Positions 55,105 to 64,000 of a stretch of DNA of 64,000 nt are shown piece by piece (within the stretch, counting starts at the first letter, position 1; every line of letters starts with the position of its first letter). The notes below the pieces were generated by a model, which worked only from the letters and a program-made list of their open reading frames with translations, did no database searches and was not told the DNA's origin. Made by a program: the position numbers and the translations under genes. The DNA comes from Papaver somniferum. Lineage: Eukaryota; Streptophyta; Magnoliopsida; Ranunculales; Papaveraceae. The stretch spans positions 7,540,088 to 7,604,087 of the forward strand of contig NC_039362.1 in the NCBI RefSeq assembly GCF_003573695.1. The letters are read 5' to 3'.

Positions 55105-58100
55105 ATGGATTTATTCAAGCTATTACAGTCTACTATATGTTTGATAATGATGTTCATCATATCGGTTGAACCAACGGTTCTTGTTCATTTTGATCAAGTT
55201 CCCGAGTCTCAATCGAAGTCGTCGTCTATCGCTGTTTTTCGTTACTCCATTGTAGGACTAAACGGTTCTCAAATTTGCCAAAGAAGGCATTGGTGTTCCA
55301 TCAGCTGCCAGGTAATAAACTTCTTTTTAATATGGAATTTGTAAGTTTGAATGTGCCAATTGCTGAAGTCATATGTCTGACAAACAGATTGATGATCAAA
55401 TACTAAAGCATTGTCCGAACGATCATATAATATTAAGGAATTTAAGCGTTAATCGCAGTCACAACTTCCGAGTTAGTGTTACAACATTAGATGGAGATAG
55501 AAACTCATCAGCTTACAAATGGTTCATTGGTAAGTCAATTTTTATGGATTACTGACTCAATTTCTGTTTCAAAAATTACATTACATTTCAATTTGATTTA
55601 ATTTGTGTAGATACAATTCCGCCCACTGCTTCCATTACTAGCGAGACGAGTTACACAAACGCTATGAGAGTATCTATTGACATTACATTCAGTGAAGCTT
55701 GCACAAAAGGAGGTGGTTTCAAGTGTATAAACGCATCCAGCTGTGATGCAAGTCTCGCCGTCTATCTACAGATTTTTCGATTTGTATGCTTTGGTAAAGA
55801 ATGTAATGAGAAAGACTTTGTTAATTTTTGTAGGTCTTGATTAATGGCCCTGCTGAAGTAAATGCGTCTACACTAAAAATGGTTGAACAAGATATCAAGT
55901 ACAGAATTGTGGTGGAATTTTCAGCGTCAGGTGTATACGGCCGTGTAGTAGTGAAGATGGCAGACATGTTTTGTACTGATGAGGCAGGAAATCAATTTAG
56001 AAGGACAAATGAATCCGTGCTAATTTTGCATTTCGGTAAGTTATTTCTCTCAAATGCAGTTTTTTAGTAATTGTTGCGAGTTATGATTTGGGAGTCTAGA
56101 TGCATGACTATACTTGTGCTGATCTTAGATAGAAGGCCGGTAGACATGGGTTTATGGACGACAATTCCATCCTATGAATTGAAGATAGGGGAGGTTCCAA
56201 GAACTGTCCTTGCTACTAACAAATTGGAAGACTTGGAATTTTACTTGGACTTCAGCAGTCCTGTAGTTAACTTGACAGACGACATCCAGAGTGTTTTACA
56301 TGCAAATTTTGGTAGCTTGGTACCAATCAAAACTAAGGGTCATGGAGGTCGTCGATTCGTATTCAGAGTACGTCAATGTCTTCGCATTTGTTTTTCCTGT
56401 TTGAAGTCACTGAAACCTATAGGCATTATTGTGATTGTTTCTATTGCGCAGCTTGTAAATGTAACCAAGACTGATATCATCACAGTGAAAGTCCAACCTT
56501 CTTTCATAATCGGACAGTCGGGCACAGCTGCCTCTTCCGTTGAACCGATTGCATTCTTGTATGGTACGTTTATCCTAGCTTGGCCCTTTGACAGCCCCAG
56601 TTTGTGCCTTTGAAAATGGTTCTACAAAATCATTTCAAAGCAAATAAGAGAAAACTTATGGATGAACTTGTATCTTAGATATTACAAGACCAAGTGTGAG
56701 GCTGACTACCAGATTCTCAGGAGTAACCACCACCAAGGAATTCAACATCCAAGTGGTTGCTGAGTTTTCAGAGCCAGTGTTCGGTTTTCAGGCCTCTGGA
56801 ATAGAGGTTGTAGGGGGCAGTATTACAAGGCAGGTGATGTGGTAACACTCGACACTAAATGAATCTAGCATCAAAATGATTTGTTGGGGTTTTCACTTGT
56901 AAAAAAATTCTTGCAGATTTGAAGAGCATACAAAAACTATATTCTCATTGGTGATCCTCGGAGGTACTGAGAATGAGATATCAGTTTTCATTCCCGAAGG
57001 AAAAGCAAATGACATTTCTGGAAATCTGAATCTTGCCTCTAACCAACTGGAAATAAGGCAGTGTAAGATCTGTTCTTTCTCCTTTTAGACAAATGCATTT
57101 ATGTATGGCTCTGATGCCTAAGTTTCCACAGATTCCACCCCTGCTATATCTGCTCTACTACACTCGTTCGCGACTGCTGGACTATTGGCAACATCACTAG
57201 CAGCTGCTCTTCTTACATTTTCCTCTACAAATCTTGCAGCAATAGGCGCTTTAAGCAGTGGGACCAGCAACGTCGTAATTTCAGATCCATCCATGAATCT
57301 TTTGGTATGTATAGTAGTGGGATTGCAGAATAGCTGGACAGAACTGTCAAAACCATAGTTTTTGTTATTTTTTTCAATAATCTTAATAGTATCTTACTGT
57401 AGGGCATGGTCGGACACCTTCAACTTTTCGCCTTCTCAGACCGGATGTCTCGTAGTCTACCTCTAGAGTATACTGAGACAACAAGAGGACTCAGATGGCT
57501 GATCCCTTGTGAGGACCTTCCATGGAAGAAGGAAAAGTCATCTATCTGGAACTATTATTCTTTGTCTAATAATGAAAATGAGCTTTTATTAAGTCAGCAA
57601 GACGAATTAGCACTAGCAGTCATGAATGGATCGGAGATCAGTGGACTGCAAGAGCTACCAAATGTAAGCATAAGAAATACATCCTACGGACAACCTCTTG
57701 ATGCTGATGAATACTTCATTCATTTCATGGTGAGTTTTTGTGTGCATGGTTAAGTTTCTGAATTTATTTCTGTAAGAACTTATGAATCGAAATCCTTCAC
57801 TGTTTTCTGACAGAGGCAAGAACCATTGGCCGCAATGTATCTTATGGCGGCGGAGAATTATACCGGGTAATAACCTTCCCCAGTTCCCTGTCATGTTCTT
57901 TTACTAATGGAGATAAATGTAATGCTGAGATTGTACTATAAACAGATGGAGAGACTTGGAGATGAACTTGTTCTGGCTTGGAATTGGTTGTGGAGGCTTA
58001 CTAATAAGCCATTTCCTAGTTGTACTTCTCCTAACATGGAGGACCGGAACATCTGTTCACTGGACGCTATCTGTACCAAGATTTGAGCTCTTTCTCCTGA

Positions 58101-59468
58101 TCCTCATCCTCCCTTGTATCTCTCAATCAGCGGCATTTGTCCTTAGAGGTATCAAACTAACAACTATTTTCTTGTCAGATAATTTTTGCCTCGCAAGTGC
58201 TTTGTAAACTGATATCATTTCTCGTTTACATAGGGCATACAACGGCAGGAATCATCACAGGCGCATTGTTGTTAGCTATACCTGTAGCAGTTATTTTATC
58301 GGTCAGCCTATTCTTGATAGTTGCAGTATTCACCAGTAATTTTGTACAATACAAAGAAATTACATACACAAATGTCAATAAACCATGGAATACGAAGGTG
58401 CTTGATATGTTCATAGGGAATACAACACAAGGCAAGTGGTTCTACAAGGAAGGCCTGCCTTCATCATTCCTCCCAAGATTTGGGTTGTTGTTCGAGGATA
58501 GGAAGGGTCCTCCGATTTTAGTTTCAGTTGATCACAACGACTCCAACAACGTACGCAAGTGGACCTACAGTAGTGAAAGTGGGATTGGAAGAATGAAGGT
58601 TGTGAACATAGTCAAAGACAATGAAGAAGCTAAAATTTCCTTATCTACGAAACTCCTTGGCTGTTCGAGATCAGCCTATGTAATTCTAGACCTTCTACGA
58701 AGAGTTACTTTGGGGTTCATTTCTGGAGCTTATTCATCACCTAGATCAAGCCAAAGTATTGTAGCCTTTTCTCTGACAGTAGTGCAGCTCTTGTGTCTGT
58801 TAAGTCTCAGACCGTATATTAGGCGAGGGATCCATGTCGCAGAGAGCTTATCCCTCTTATGTGAAGCAGCCGTCTTCGGGTTATTTATCTACATGGGACA
58901 CAAGAGTTCTTTTGAAGACAGGACTATGGGCATTATAATGCTGATTCTCTTATTCACAAACTTTTTAGCTCAACTTGTCAACGAGTGGTATGCGCTAATA
59001 AAATGCCTTTTGGAACTCCCTCAACTTGGAAATATATCATTCAGTCTAGGAGTAAAATGCGTCGCCAAGGGTCTCATCCTGCCTTTCCTCCCTAGGAAGC
59101 ATTGGCCAAGATTTCTGCCTGGATCTTCTCAGCCGAAAACCGGCTTAGTTCCAGTCATCCCACTTGGCTCAGAGACAAGGGACATTGGAGCAAGACATAT
59201 TGATCACCCTTTAAGTGCCATGAGTGCAACTATTGTTCCTGTTCTGAGTCCTGCAGGTTCATCAAGCGTCACCAAAATCCAAGCACAAGGACGGATGTCC
59301 TCAAAGACGCAATTCCTGCAAAAGGAAGTGGAAGAAGAACGACTCAAAGGAATTGTTTCAGAGACTAACAATGAAGCAAGGAAGCTGAAGCAGTTGGCAA
59401 AGGCTAGTTTTCCCGGTTTTCCCGTCGTCGAGGTGGGTAGTTGCAGCTATTCCCAAGAGATCAATTAG
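55105..59468 (+). CDS. Plant multi-pass membrane protein with Ig-like extracellular domains (13 exons)
   Basis: Predicted exons: 55105-55311, 55388-55529, 55611-55747, 55834-56035, 56129-56367, 56452-56563, 56679-56829, 56917-57062, 57132-57304, 57403-57729, 57814-57866, 57946-58148, 58234-59468. They join in one frame of 1108 codons. Residues 1-27 look like a signal peptide. Residues about 90-440 are extracellular beta-rich modules, including DTIPPTASITSETSYTNAMR and a bacterial-Ig-like (Big_12-type) module VVAEFSEPVFGFQASGIEVV ending ANDISGNLNLAS. One hydrophobic segment follows near 450-480, then several between 635 and 735 and between 870 and 960. The soluble tail has a coiled coil (FLQKEVEEERLKGIVSETNN). 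Two introns start with GC (after 55747 and 56829), required by the frame. The shape suggests a cell-surface or endomembrane receptor-like protein; I do not know its function. Confidence 0.85.
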
Positions 59469-60442
59469 TTCAGATGAATGTTTCTCTGATTCAAACAACA
59501 CACTATAGTGACATTGTTCATCCACATCAATTACCAAAAAAAAAAAAAATTTGAAAAAATTTGAAAAAATTACTTTATTCAAAAATTTATTCGGCCCAGT
59601 CCCAGCCGACTCCCAGAGACCAAAAATTCAAAGATTAGAGAACTTACCAAAATTATTAGTTTTCCCACAGAGACAAGAACCCATAGCCACGAGTGGGAAT
59701 TAAGTGTTTGACGCTTCCCTCACTCTCTCTTACTCAAATGGCCTTTGGCTTAAAACTCAATTTTAACAAATTTAACCCATCTTATTGAAATGATCCTTAA
59801 AAAAGGAGGAGGGCCATTCGGATAAAGATGTTTGATGATGTTATCAAATGATAAACTCTATCCTTTAAAGGTATAATCGTCATACCAACTTAAACATAAC
59901 ATGTCTCAAAAATCATACGTAAGAATTCGACAAATTTTATATATTTGGAAAGCTTTTTGAAAGAGCTACACATCGAGCGTAAATACAACTATCAAATTTT
60001 CATTTCATGAAATTTTTATTCTCTAAATAATTTTTTAAATTTTCTTCATATTTTGTAGTGTGCAGACAATATGCACACTAATTTTATGTGCAGGTAATAT
60101 ACACACTGATTTTTGTACATAATTTTTTAAATTTTCTTCATATTTTATAGTGTGCAGATGATATGCACACTGATTTTACGTGCATGCAATATGCACACCG
60201 GTTATAATATTTCAGGGCCACCAGAATAATTTATAAATTTTATTAAATAATCGTGGGGCCAAAAGAGTAACACCCATAATTTCCAGGGTCATAAGAATAA
60301 ATTTCACTAGCCACAATATAAATTATGACGGCAAGGATTACTATCCAGTACTTGTTAACTATAAAGCCTCCCCTACTCGCGCCTTTTACATTCCTCTTCA
60401 GATTTTTGGGTTTTAGGGTTTGTTTCTTCTTGTTTGAGAAAA
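59469..60442. other. Intergenic, with A-rich 3' flank and a hairpin-containing repeat
   Basis: After the stop there is a poly-A and GAAAAAATTT duplication (59535-59575), then AT-rich DNA without a gene. A repeat pair lies at 60029-60203. Confidence 0.5.
60029..60203. repeat. Tandem pair, 92-bp unit, with GTGTGCA...TGCACAC hairpins
   Basis: Units start at 60029 and 60121 (AATTTTTTAAATTTTCTTCA). Each contains GTGTGCAGA(C/T)(A/G)ATATGCACAC, a 7-bp inverted repeat with a 7-base loop, and a second GTGCA(G/T)(G/C)(T/A)AATAT(A/G)CACAC copy. Confidence 0.7.
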
Positions 60443-60987
60443 ATGAATCGAATTTCAAGATTTTGTGTGTGCAGAAGATCACTCTTAAGAAGAAACCCAT
60501 TTACAAGATGGTCATCCAACGTGTTCTTCAATTCTAACGACAAAATTCCACCACACTTTTAATTATCCTCAACAAATCTTCTTTTCAATCCCTGGAAATT
60601 ATCAATCCCGGGATTTCAGTGGAGAATCATTTGGCGATGCTGCTTATGTGAAAAAGGAAATTCCTCAACTTTGGCGGGCACGACATAGAAACATCTTACT
60701 CTACCTCCTCCTGATGTAATCAAGATTATGGCGGATAGATTTCATGCCTCCAAGCAAAAATTGGGTCTTGACATTGAAAGAAAATCGCATTTTCCGCCTC
60801 GCCTGTGGGAATTTACAGAACAAATTCGTTCTTTAAAAACATACTTTGATGATGTGGTGGATTTTGGGGAGTATTTTTTCAAAAGCGGTGGTAGATCTTT
60901 TACTGAGTACGAGGATTTGTGTTATCCACTCAATTACGGTCAGCATCGAATTGATATGGATGATGATGAAAACTTGGCAGACAATAC

Positions 60988-61235
60988 TATTAGGAAATAA
61001 TATATGAGAGTCTATATTTAGGAGATATGCACATTAAGTTGTGAGAGTTATATTAGGAAAGTGTCTATGTTTAGAGTTTGATCTTAGTTAGGTAAGTACC
61101 TTGAGTGGTCGTCAAGTTTGTGAACAATATAAATAGGCTATTAAGCCATGAAAATTAATACACCGAATTATTATCAATGTAGATGTTTAACGCTTCCGCG
61201 TTTATACTCTCCTCTCTCTTGCTCGATCCTTAACA
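60988..61235 (+). repeat. 5' LTR of the 2.5-kb element
   Basis: 248 bp, with a TATA-like CAATATAAATAGG near 61125. Differs from the 3' LTR at three clustered positions near 61029-61041 and one near 61126. Confidence 0.9.
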
Positions 61236-61247
61236 TGGTATCAGAGC
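61236..61247 (+). promoter_or_regulatory. Primer-binding site of the 2.5-kb element
   Basis: TGGTATCAGAGC, perfect initiator tRNA-Met complement, directly after the LTR. Confidence 0.92.
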
Positions 61248-62757
61248 AAGGTGAGAGGGAGAGAGGAGAGGAAGAGAGTTAGAGAAGTTTTTCATCGTTT
61301 TCGTTTTAAGGTTTATGAGAAAGTCGTTTAAAAAAAAAAAATCGTTGTTTGGTTGCTGTTTACATGAAGAAGAAAGAAGTTGAAGGTTTATCAAGCCTTG
61401 TTGCTGTTGCTGAAGTGTTCGTTGGTAATTGAATCACGTCTGTGAGTTCAATATGTCTAAGAAAACTAGGTCAAGGCCGGTGATTTTGTTGATCGAGAAG
61501 CACTGCCCGTAATGGTGACGATGGACAGAGTTAGCAGTGGAGATGGATAACGGTGGTTGATATGGATTCATGATGGCAATGATAAGAAAGATGGATGAAG
61601 TTACAAAGAATAGAGATGCTTCTGTTGATCACGATGACACAGTTGAGGACTGTTGACGCTGGGATGGTGGTTTTGGAACGAGAAAAGATAGGGACATGTT
61701 GCTGCCACTGTTGGATCTCTGGCATTGTTGATGATTCTCATGGTGTTGTGTTGTCGACGTTGATTGATGGACAGATGAAGATGAAGAAAGCCGTGGAGTC
61801 TGCTGCATAATGTTGCAGAGAAGATTCGAAGAAGAAAAAAAGACAGACGAAAATTTTTGCTGACGGAGATGGCTGCAGCAATATATATATTTGAGGCTGT
61901 GTGCGACAGCAAGAAAGTAGACTGCGAGGAAGATTTGCTGCCAGTTAATGGTGCGATGTTGCTGGCGATTTAGTTTTTCAAGACGACCTAAAAATCAGGT
62001 GAGAACTGGTTCCGTCAAGTTTCGGTAGGTGCAGCTGCTGCCATGGATTTGATGAAGCTTTGGAATGGTGGATTGTGTTTTCTGCCGGTGGCAAGAACAT
62101 AGAACAAGTTTGAGAGGACACGCAAGTTGCTTCCATTAAAGGCATGTTTCTTCGATGTGGAGAAGTTGACTGAACAAGGCGACGATTGCTGGAGTTTTGG
62201 GGTTTCAAAACCCTAAGTTCACGTGAGAACTACTTTTGTTGCTGGCCGTAAAAAAAAAATAAAAAAAAAAGGAAAGGAAGTGTTATTGGAAGTTAGTAAC
62301 AGTGTGAGTGTTACAAAAGTTAGCGTTACAGTTGCAGAAGAACTGTTACAGATTAACAGTTAAGTGTTACTGAAGAATTGTTACAGAAGCGTAACAGAAG
62401 AAAGCTGGTGACAGTAGTGTGTAATAACAGTTGGAAGAAGTGAAGTGTGGTTGAAGAGTTTGTGGCAGAAACTTAGAGATCCTACAAAGTGTGGCATACT
62501 TTGTAAATACGACAAGATTGTGAGAGAATCTTGAAGAACAAAGAAGTGTGAAGGTTTCGCAAAAATAGCGTGACTGGAACAAGAGAAGAAGAAACAACAT
62601 TCATGTTGTGAAGAAAGAAAAAAAAAGAGAAGAAAACAATCACCAAGAGGTGATGAGAAAAAGAACAACAATAATAGGTTGAAACCCTATGAGTTGTCGA
62701 GAGAGTACAAAAAGTATTCTATCGAAGAAACCAAGAGTACAAGAAGTATTCTACGAA
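61248..62757 (+). other. Non-coding interior of the 2.5-kb element
   Basis: Purine-rich leader (GGTGAGAGGGAGAGAGGAG) and then sequence without a credible gag or pol. The frames on both strands are short and carry no domain. GTTAC(A/T)G words recur at 62280-62420. It may carry packaging signals, but none can be identified by eye. Confidence 0.55.
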
Positions 62758-63130
62758 GGGAACCGAAATGTTCTAAAACTACGAAGATGGGACCGCAATG
62801 TCCTTAAACTACGAAGAGAGGACCGAAACGTCCTTAAACTACGAAGATGGAACCGAAATGTTCTAAAACTACGAAGATGGGACCGCAATGTCCTTAAACT
62901 TGCATTGGGACCGAAATGTCCTTAAACTACGAAGAGGACCGAAATGTCCTTAAACTACGAAGATGGGACCGTAATGTCCTTAAACCACGAAGGGGACCGA
63001 AACGTCCTTAAACTACGAAGAGGACCGAAATGTCCTTAAACTACGAAGATGGGACCGTAATGTCCTTAAACTACGAAGGGGACCGAAATGTCCTTAAACT
63101 ACGAAGAGGACCGAAACGTCCTTAAACTAT
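62758..63130 (+). repeat. Minisatellite, about 13 units of 27-30 bp
   Basis: Units follow the form GGGACCGAAATGTCCTTAAA plus CTACGAAGAT, with variants in GACCG(A/C/T)AA(T/C)GT. The first units, being 30 bp, keep a reading frame (RNVLKLRRWD repeated, in the frame from 62689), later ones do not, so the coding look is incidental. Confidence 0.9.
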
Positions 63131-63252
63131 GATCTGAAGATTTTTTTTCGCAAAAGCGTTGGAAGAAAAAAAAAAAAAAAAAAAAACCGAAGTTAAATTT
63201 CTTTGGTCCAAGATGGGCATTCGTGATCTACATGCTCCATCTTGAGGGAGGG

Positions 63253-63500
63253 TATTAGGAAATAATATATGAGAGTCTATATTTAGGAGATATCCATATT
63301 AATTTGTGAGAGTTATATTAGGAAAGTGTCTATGTTTAGAGTTTGATCTTAGTTAGGTAAGTACCTTGAGTGGTCGTCAAGTTTGTGAATAATATAAATA
63401 GGCTATTAAGCCATGAAAATTAATACACCGAATTATTATCAATGTAGATGTTTAACGCTTCCGCGTTTATACTCTCCTCTCTCTTGCTCGATCCTTAACA
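63253..63500 (+). repeat. 3' LTR of the 2.5-kb element
   Basis: 248 bp, preceded by GAGGGAGGG and followed by AATAC target duplication. Confidence 0.9.
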
Positions 63501-63512
63501 AATACCAATCAG

Positions 63513-64000
63513 GTTATTGTTTCTTTCATCTTCTGTTTATGAGCTTAATCAAGTTATTTACTTATTAGTCATACCACTAATTCTCTGTTTTCTTCTTATT
63601 GCTTAAATCTAAATTTGGTTATGGTTACCCTAGGTCTCTACTTATACTCCATATAACTTATCTATTTTACTGAAATTTCTCTGACTTGCCTTTGTGTTAT
63701 CTGCCTATCTTATTTCTGGTACACCCTAGGTGTCTACCTTCATAATAGTATATCAAGCTTCCTTTGTTAAGGAATGTGCAAGGACTCTATAACTCAAAAT
63801 TACTTAAAACATCTAATAAAGCAATTCAATGCAGATCTGAAACAAAAACCATATGGTTGTTTTGATTAGACTTTCATTGTCTGTAACAAACAAGATGGAT
63901 TAGGAGAAAGCTTCTCAGCAACAACAATAGTCTTTCACTCCTCTCATTGCGCACTGCAAAAGTTACTTCTGTGACACCTCAACCACTTCTTTCGCCATTG
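63513..64000. other. Putative intron of the split gene; no exon seen
   Basis: It starts GTTATTG after CAATCAG, T-rich as in plant introns, with two CACCCTAGG/TACCCTAGG words near 63630 and 63723. No following exon or other gene could be supported before the window ends. Confidence 0.35.

Larger units (their letters stand above)
60988..63500 (+). mobile_element. Young non-autonomous LTR retrotransposon (2.5 kb, no gag or pol)
   Basis: LTRs 60988-61235 and 63253-63500 are both 248 bp and differ at 4 positions. They begin TATTAGGAAATAATATATG and end GATCCTTAACA, so the termini are TA...CA, not the usual TG...CA. The PBS TGGTATCAGAGC is at 61236-61247. The polypurine tract CTTGAGGGAGGG is at 63241-63252. 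The target duplication AATAC is perfect (60983-60987 and 63501-63505). The interior of about 2 kb has only small frames and a minisatellite, so movement must depend on proteins supplied by another element; the PBS and polypurine style suggest a copia-type helper. Confidence 0.9.
60443..63512 (+). pseudogene. Hypothetical gene with mitochondrial-like N-terminus, frameshifted and split by an LTR element
   Basis: The ATG at 60443 opens MNRISRFCVCRRSLLRRNPF, rich in Arg and Ser with no acidic residues, as in mitochondrial presequences. This frame stops at 60560-60562. One base further on, the next frame continues IFFSIPGNYQSRDFSGESFG and KKEIPQLWRARHRNI, and a second shift near 60690 gives LTLPPPDVIKIMADRFHASK, then FPPRLWEFTEQIRSLKTYFD and YEDLCYPLNYGQHRIDMDDD. 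At 60987 it is cut by the retrotransposon. After the target duplication the bases CAATCAG complete NTNQ and reach a GT donor at 63513. I do not recognise the family. Two frameshifts in 0.3 kb suggest a pseudogene, although sequencing error cannot be excluded. Confidence 0.5.

Noticed and set aside
58226..58435. Minus-strand ORF inside the last exon of the membrane-protein gene
   Set aside because: Shadow of the plus-strand coding frame.
62689..62925. Protein with RNVLKLRRWD repeats
   Set aside because: Produced by the minisatellite; unit lengths drift out of frame and sit in non-coding retroelement interior.
1..64000. CRISPR array, bacterial operon or phage content
   Set aside because: Introns, plant gene families and plant retrotransposons throughout; no regular repeat-spacer structure.

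Overview
This window is AT-rich nuclear DNA from a flowering plant, most likely a eudicot. The plant signals are spliced genes with GT-AG introns, plant-type gene families (ACR-type ACT-domain protein, NDA-type alternative NADH dehydrogenase, endoplasmin, ribosomal protein S3), a Cassandra-like TRIM carrying 5S rRNA sequence, and Ty1/copia elements of SIRE/Maximus style. I cannot name the species. About four fifths of the window is nested transposable elements. One gene looks intact: a 13-exon multi-pass membrane protein at 55105-59468.

Layout. 0.6-3.1 kb: a decayed non-LTR retrotransposon (reverse transcriptase, zinc knuckle, endonuclease-like tail, minus strand) cut by a CACTA-type element. 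3.9-5.6 kb: an NDA-type NADH dehydrogenase pseudogene into which a piece of an ACR gene, introns included, was inserted between perfect 12-bp direct repeats. 6.3-13.9 kb: a minus-strand Ty3/gypsy element of Tat type that keeps gag and protease, has lost RT/integrase, and carries a convergent intron-containing coiled-coil ORF on the plus strand. 13.9-34.6 kb: a non-autonomous copia-type element (here A1) that encodes a putative-plant-transposon-domain protein instead of pol. A complete 8.7-kb element of a sister family (B1, minus strand) lies inside it, and its 3' LTR holds a 4.3-kb CACTA transposon that captured ribosomal protein S3 and HSP90/endoplasmin exons. 34.6-42.2 kb: a copia gag without PBS (E), its 3' LTR, and a jumble of LTR fragments. 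42.2-52.5 kb: a further non-autonomous element (D). It is interrupted by a Cassandra-like TRIM (target duplication TTGGA) and by a 6.2-kb element (C, target duplication TGTTG), which landed inside the conserved FYTNIHDVD motif of D.

From 53 to 64 kb the DNA is more gene-like: an orphan first exon, the membrane-protein gene, then a frameshifted gene with a mitochondrial-looking N-terminus. That last gene is split by a young 2.5-kb LTR element (LTRs differ at 4 of 248 positions, target duplication AATAC) 7 bp before a splice donor.

The most unusual content is the family of SIRE-like, LTR-bounded elements in which a plant-transposon-domain ORF or a small gag-like ORF replaces pol, the gene-capturing CACTA, and the ACR-into-NDA insertion. 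All family calls come from reading motifs by eye; no database search was run.
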